Shown in pieces: positions 59,035 through 64,000 of a DNA stretch of 64,000 nucleotides (the first letter of the stretch is position 1; every line of letters begins with the position of its first letter). The stretch is from Sphagnum magellanicum. Taxonomy: Eukaryota > Streptophyta > Sphagnopsida > Sphagnales > Sphagnaceae. The position numbers were made by a program, and so were the translations under genes. Below the pieces are notes generated by a model. That model was not told the origin of the DNA. It was given only the letters and a program-made list of their open reading frames with translations, and searched no databases. The stretch lies in assembly GCA_021904315.1 (NCBI GenBank), contig CM038912.1, positions 18,005,061-18,069,060 on the forward strand. The letters are read 5' to 3'.

Positions 59035-59340
59035 GATAAGGAACATGGTGGGAACTCATTGGGAACTTAAAGGGAACACAGTAGGCACACATTGTGAACT
59101 AAGGGAAAATGAGAAAAATTCCTCACACCCCCCCTTCCCCCCCCCCAAACTTATAAGGAAAATAAAATCGAGACTACCTTGATTGCATCTTGGGCCTTCC
59201 CATTGGCTGCACGAAATTTCTCTTCCCAAAAGAGTTCATCACCATTTTTGGCCTTGGCTAATTACCCCTTGCAACAAACACCCTATACCTATAGAGTGAT
59301 TTGGTACATCCAAATTTTGGGGCTTTTTAATTTATTTCGG
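59035..59340 (+). repeat. Diverged partial copy of the 1.1-kb inverted repeat
   Basis: In order this segment shows GGAACATGGTGGGAACTCATTGGGAAC, a C-rich run, AACTTATAAGGAAAATAAAA, TTGGGCCTTCCCATTGGCTG, AATTTCTCTTCCCAAAAGAGTTCATCACCATTTTTGGCCTTGGCTAAT, then ACACCCTATACCTATA. These parallel 44930-45390 of the left arm in the same order and orientation (CCCATTGGTTAAATGAATTTCTCTCC, GTTCGTCACTATTTTTCGC, GGGCTAAT, ACACCCCAGGTATATA). It is a third, independent and more diverged copy, without a partner visible here. Confidence 0.65.
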
Positions 59341-61173
59341 GGGACCCACTCAAGAAATTATGTTGCACACAGGGTTTTGCAGTACATGACATGTACACAC
59401 TTGACGTCTAAAAGGGAAAATTCAAAATTCAATAAAGGAAGAAATAGAAAAAAGAAAAGAAAAGGGAGGCAATAGCACGCAATCTAAAGAACCCTACATA
59501 TCCAAGCCACATATGTGTAACCCGGACATTGAAATGAAAATTAATAAAAATGTCACAATGTGACCTTGCCATTTACATTTTAAAAAAGTGTCTTTAGGCA
59601 AAAGAAGAATTACAAAAACTCAAATATTTCACCATGCAAAAATATAATCTTCAAAAAAATCCTCTTAAAAAAACCACCCAGAATCCTTCAAGATATTAGA
59701 AAACTCAATATAACTAATCTCGAGTTTCAACACAAACCAAAATATCATCTTTCTAAAATCCTCACCAAAAAATTGACCTATTATTATTTTATTACCTAGG
59801 GGGGGCCCAAAATCCCTTCAGCCACTATATACTCTATAATGAATCTAAACACAATATCGTTGCCTTGGTAGGCAAGGCCAAAAATTACATACATAAAGAT
59901 TGCAAAACTTATCATTCCACTACTTACTTTGTGCTCTTTATGCTTTAAAAAAAAAAATGACATGGCCGGAAATAGTACTTCAATGGTTTGGCACAAATTA
60001 TATTATTTTATTAAAAATTCTGACATTTTCAAAATTTATTTTTCTCTCCCCCAAATTTTTTTGTTTTTTTCTGGGTGAAGGAAATTGTAAAATATATATA
60101 GAAATATTCGAAAATAGTCTAATGATTTTCAAAATGGAATTCTTAGAATCAATAAATTATTCAGCACATCCGTATGTGCAGAAGCCACTTCGAATACACA
60201 ATCAATATGGACCATTGTACATGTTGAATAATTGAGAGTAGTAGCTTAGTAAGTTAGTAAGTAGTGTGCATAGTACTATTAGCCCACTTACCCTTTCACT
60301 TAATTTAGGTGAAATTATGTTTTTGGAGCTTTTCCACAAACATTAGGAAATGTTTTCCTATTATAGTAAATTCCTTTTATATTCACACCCTTCATGAGCA
60401 ATTTTGTTTTGTTTTGTTTGTGGTGACACTAACAAATTATGATTCAAACATGTATAGTTACATTCCATACAAACCCTTACAAGATTGTGACTATAAAGCC
60501 AAAAAAATCTTGCAAAAATAATCCTTTTATGCTAGAATAAAGGTGCCAACAAATGTTTAAATTTTCTAAGTGGTTTATTCTAATCTCTACTAATGCATCA
60601 TTAGACTTGAAAAAGGTTGTGATTTTTGCACATTTTAATGTAACGATTTACATTGAGTTTGAACTTCTTATGTATGTTGTCAACTAAAATTTTTTTTAAT
60701 TAAAAATTTCTGTTTTATCGACAAGCTCACCTATCTTTTGCTTATCTACAATAAAAAGTTATTTTTATTTTTTGTGGAACTTAAACACAAAGCAACACTA
60801 ACATTGCCAAAGGGCACGACAATTTATAAAATTATAATATTTGTCTTAAATTTCCCTCATTATAGTCACATTCATTAAAAAGACTTTACAAATGTTTTGT
60901 GCTGCCAACCAGCATGATAGCAACTTTAAAAAATGATGTTTCTTATTAAAATGGATGGTTACCAAAAACAAAAATGTCTGACACAAACAAGAATGTGACC
61001 AAAAAGGGTGTGATTATAAAAAGGGTTTACTGCACTTCTCTAGCCACGGTGAACCAGCACTCACACTAATATGTACCACCATCTTCTTACCAAGGGCTTG
61101 TGGTGGCCATATTACACCAAATAAATATTAGATTTTTTTTCTCAAAACCCCTGATTTAATCGAAACATGTTTA
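59341..61173. other. AT-rich intergenic DNA upstream of PIR
   Basis: Nothing coding recognised. Frames at 59900-60235 and 60309-60521 are AT-driven and match nothing known to me. Confidence 0.4.
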
Positions 61174-61379
61174 TAATAGAGTTATCTGTAAAGTCTCATC
61201 ATGAGGGGGCAAGAACGGCCAGTTTTGGCAGAATAGGGCATCAAACGCAGAGCTGAGAATGAAAATTTTACAAAGTGAAATAACTTGGACCCAAACTAGT
61301 TTTTCCACCAATTTTGGTGGTAAAATGAGTTTCATCCTGTCTTTGATTTTTCCTGAGCGCTTCCACCGCTGCTACATAT
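61174..61379 (+). repeat. 206-bp dispersed repeat, copy 2
   Basis: Direct copy of 1694-1899, nearly 60 kb away, with the same start (AATAGAGTTATC) and end (GCTGCTACATAT). The right end of this copy lies about 670 bp upstream of the PIR start codon. Confidence 0.75.
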
Positions 61380-62046
61380 GATGATGTTTACCACAAAATC
61401 TCCAAAACTGGAAATTTGTATACCTAAAGCAGGTGCAACCAGATTCAATTTTGAACCCCACAACTAGTTTGATTACATCTGACATGTGATGAGCTAACTG
61501 GTCTGGAAACTGGAGAGGAGATTAAAATAATAAAAATATTCCCTCTCCAAATTGAATTTACCTACATCAAATTAAAAAGAAATCCATAAGTTACTGGAAT
61601 TTTTGCCTTTCAATGGAAACAACTGGGGATTGCTACATTTGTGTTTCAATGGAATTTTTTTTTAGGGAAATTTTATTATTTTTGATAAAGCGGAATGAGT
61701 CCTGACTCGTAATGTCGTCGTCCCTTTTGCAGATCGAAGAACCCGCTCGCTCGCTAGCTAGCTCTCTCTTCTCTTTCTCTCTCGCTCTCCGTTCTCGCGG
61801 ATCGTTTCTTTTTGGGTTGTGGTTGATGTAGGTTTGGATCTTGGTGCTTGCAGTATGAAGACGAAGAAGCACTAGTTGCTGGGTGCAGCCTTTGCTTTTT
61901 GCGAGCGGTGGTGTTCAGTTCGGTTTTTTTTTTGGGAGGGGGGGGTGGGGGTGAAGGCAAGGGGTGCGGGGGGTTGGTTTGTTCTCGGGTGAGTTGTTCC
62001 GGAAACGCAGTATAGTGTGGGTGGTGAGTGTAACATCTCTCTATCC
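61380..62046 (+). promoter_or_regulatory. Promoter and 5' UTR region of PIR/SRA1
   Basis: The sequence immediately before the start codon is unlike the AT-rich upstream DNA. A CT-rich stretch at about 61741-61800 (CTCGCTCGCTAGCTAGCTC, then TCTCTTCTC words) resembles a plant pyrimidine patch near a transcription start, followed by a G-rich leader (61930-61975). No TATA box is obvious. The exact transcription start cannot be read from sequence. Confidence 0.5.
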
Positions 62047-63128
62047 ATGGCTGTTCCCGTGGAAGAAGCTGTGGCAGCTCTCGCTACCTTCTCTTTAGAG
62101 GTGAGTGTTAGTTTTATATCTTTGTTTTGTCATAGTCGTCATCAATGCGTTCGTGGTTTCCATTCCGGTTTTCTTTTTTGGGGTGGGGGGGGAAGTGGGG
62201 AGGGGAGGTTTTCCGGCTCTTTTGATTCTTGCTTTTATATATTGGTCTTTGTCTTTATCTAACTCAGAATGTGGTTCCAAGCATAGACTTTTAAGCTTTG
62301 AGATCCTCATCGGAATTGCTTTTGCCTAATATGGCTTCCATCGCTGCTCGCAGTTTCTTTAACTTCTAGTGAAGGTTTTCCACCTGATCACCTCTTGTGT
62401 TTCGAAACATCCCTTGTGAGCTTCATAGCTGACATATCAGAATAGCTTCTCGGATATCTTGATGCGTTCCAGTGCGACTTTTGAGTACTTCAGCAGACTC
62501 GGTTCAGACTGAAAATTGCACAGCCATACATCTCCCTGCTAGAATATACACTGTGATTACTTTTTTGGCATGTGATCCTCCGTGTACTAGATGTGGATTT
62601 AATGGTGGCTGCATTGCCCTATCCCTACATCTTCTGCGGCCAGCCTCGGGGTCTTAAACGTTAAGTAGATTTCAATGTGGTTGCCTCCTGTTAGCTAAGT
62701 TGCTGCAGTTTTTAGAAGAACTTGGAATTGGATCTCTGGAAAAAATTGCGGGTAGTAGCAATTTTCAGTGTCAGAATGTAAACATGGATCGTGGTTTGGG
62801 AATGACAGGATGATCAGCCTGACATACAAGGACTAGCTGTAACTTTAATTGGAGGCCGCAGCACAACAGAAAGTGCAATAGGTATAATTTTCTTACTTGA
62901 GTCACCGTGAAAGCCTATTTTCCAAACTTCATGCAGGTTTTGGTTTTGACAGATTTTCTTAAACCTCTCTGACTACTTCTTTCAGGCTTAAACTTGGTAA
63001 TTTGGAATTATTGAAGGTTGACAATTTACTCATATTTTTTGGGCCAATGTTGTGGGTGTGCAGATTATGAAGATGTGCCTGCTTATCAGCTCTCACTTGC
63101 AGAGGATACTATTGCCATTACGCAGCTG
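62047..63128 (+). CDS. PIR: PIR/SRA1 (CYFIP homologue), SCAR/WAVE complex subunit, 5' exons only
   Basis: PIR/SRA1 is the Rac/ROP-binding subunit of the SCAR/WAVE regulatory complex, which activates ARP2/3 actin nucleation in the cytoplasm. Three coding exons lie in the window: 62047-62100, 62809-62881 and 63064-63128, giving 64 residues of a protein usually near 1,280. The reading MAVPVEEAVAALATFSLE, then DDQPDIQGLAVTLIGGRS, then IDYEDVPAYQLSLAEDTIAI ending QL matches the plant family start; the third exon ends exactly where the next family exon begins with N. All junctions are GT-AG with consistent phase (0, 1, 0). Intron 1 is 708 bp. The gene is truncated by the window end. Confidence 0.92.
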
Positions 63129-64000
63129 GTATGTCTTTGCATGATGTCTCAGCACAAGATGACAATTTTATGTTCAAGCTATGATTATGATATTCGCTTG
63201 TCTGTTGGGCAGTCTGACTATTTAGGTCTGAAACAATGCATCTTATGTTGTATCTGCAACTGCTAATTTATATTTGTACATGCCTTCTAGGCCTACTGCA
63301 CTTCAGCAATTCATACTCCATCTGACATTCCGCATTTATAGTGCCACAGTAGTAGCTAAATGTCTGGTAGACTGACATAGCCAGCAGCATAGCCGTAAGC
63401 ACATGGGTTAGCCGTCTGATTAGTAGTATCTACCCTCATGACAGAGGGTTCTCTTCTGAACCAATTCTGTAAAGTTCAGTTAGACAAAGAGATCAATCTC
63501 AAGAGTTAGCTAGTGTGAGCTCAGCTGTCTTAGACCTATAACATCAACCTTCCCTAATTGGCTTTGATGCTTGCTAGTATAAGGGGAAGCTATATTAAAA
63601 TGAGGTGGAGCTCACCCTCAACATATGTTGCAGCTTGAATGAGGATGCTATGAAATTCTCTTATTAGCTACACCTCTTGAGTGTCTGTGACCCAAAACCT
63701 TGACTGGGTCTTCTCATTGCTTCCAGAACTGCACAAGAAAACTAGGATTTAGATTTTTGTGTTATTTTTGGACTGAAATTATTATGCTCTTACCTATGCC
63801 CACTGTTGGGAGATGATGAAAACCTTTGGGAAGTCATGATACCAGGTCACTGTCATTCACGGTGAAGGTGATGGTCTGATACTCAAGGTTATGACCACAC
63901 TCATCTTGCATTTTTTTTGCCTCAGCTGGAACTGGCATAATGGTTATCCTCAAAGTGTTATTGTGAATTTTGATCTGCAATTTTATACATATGGCCTTCA
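63129..64000 (+). other. Intron 3 of PIR (incomplete)
   Basis: Starts with GTATGTCT. The next family exon (expected to begin N-LIQEGKEMA-like) is not found before position 64000, so the intron is at least 872 bp. No other feature seen. Confidence 0.6.

Noticed and set aside
1..64000. CRISPR arrays, prokaryotic operons, rRNA genes or organellar inserts
   Set aside because: No regularly spaced identical repeats, no Shine-Dalgarno-led gene strings, and no rRNA or tRNA stretch recognised. All real genes have spliceosomal introns.

Overview
This window is nuclear DNA from a green plant. Four conserved genes have plant-type exon/intron structure (short exons, GT-AG introns mostly of 80-900 bp), and large AT-rich tracts between them carry decayed DNA transposons. 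Two products point to plants specifically: an NFACT/RqcH protein with an apparent organellar transit peptide, and the plant PIR/SRA1 subunit of the WAVE complex. I cannot name the species. The protein sequences would suit a non-flowering land plant or a close relative, but that is an impression only.

Layout. 1-13.8 kb: no recognisable complete host gene. It holds a 206-bp dispersed repeat, two tandem-repeat tracts and a decayed hAT transposase (about 8.36-10.68 kb, + strand). 13.8-31.8 kb is the gene-rich island: NAXD, the ATP-dependent NAD(P)H-hydrate dehydratase (minus, 10 exons); THO3/TEX1, the WD40 subunit of the THO/TREX mRNA export complex (plus, 11 exons), divergent from NAXD; and an RqcH-type NFACT protein (minus, 18 exons), convergent with THO3. 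All three were rebuilt exon by exon with consistent phases, giving about 429, 331 and 680 residues. 32-44.5 kb is a very AT-rich transposon graveyard. It contains a decayed Helitron-type Rep/helicase (33.1-36.4 kb, minus) that still shows its HUH motif, and a 111-bp CACTA-like MITE with a GTT target duplication. 44.6-55.35 kb is the most unusual part: a second, different Helitron Rep/helicase remnant (47.1-51.9 kb, minus) inside a 9.87-kb unit bounded by inverted repeats of about 1.1 kb. A 277-bp direct repeat lies at or near the two outer edges, and an inverted pair of a further 600-bp repeat lies inside, one copy sitting within the Rep region. 55.4-61.1 kb is AT-rich and non-coding as far as I can see. 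61.2-64 kb: the second copy of the 206-bp repeat, then the first three coding exons of PIR/SRA1 (CYFIP homologue), which runs off the right edge.

The host genes are unrelated housekeeping genes (metabolite repair, mRNA export, ribosome-associated quality control, actin nucleation). The repeats relate to one another: a GGGAACACATTGAGAACTTG-type motif recurs in at least seven places, including the 1.1-kb inverted repeats and a site about 215 bp upstream of the RqcH start codon.
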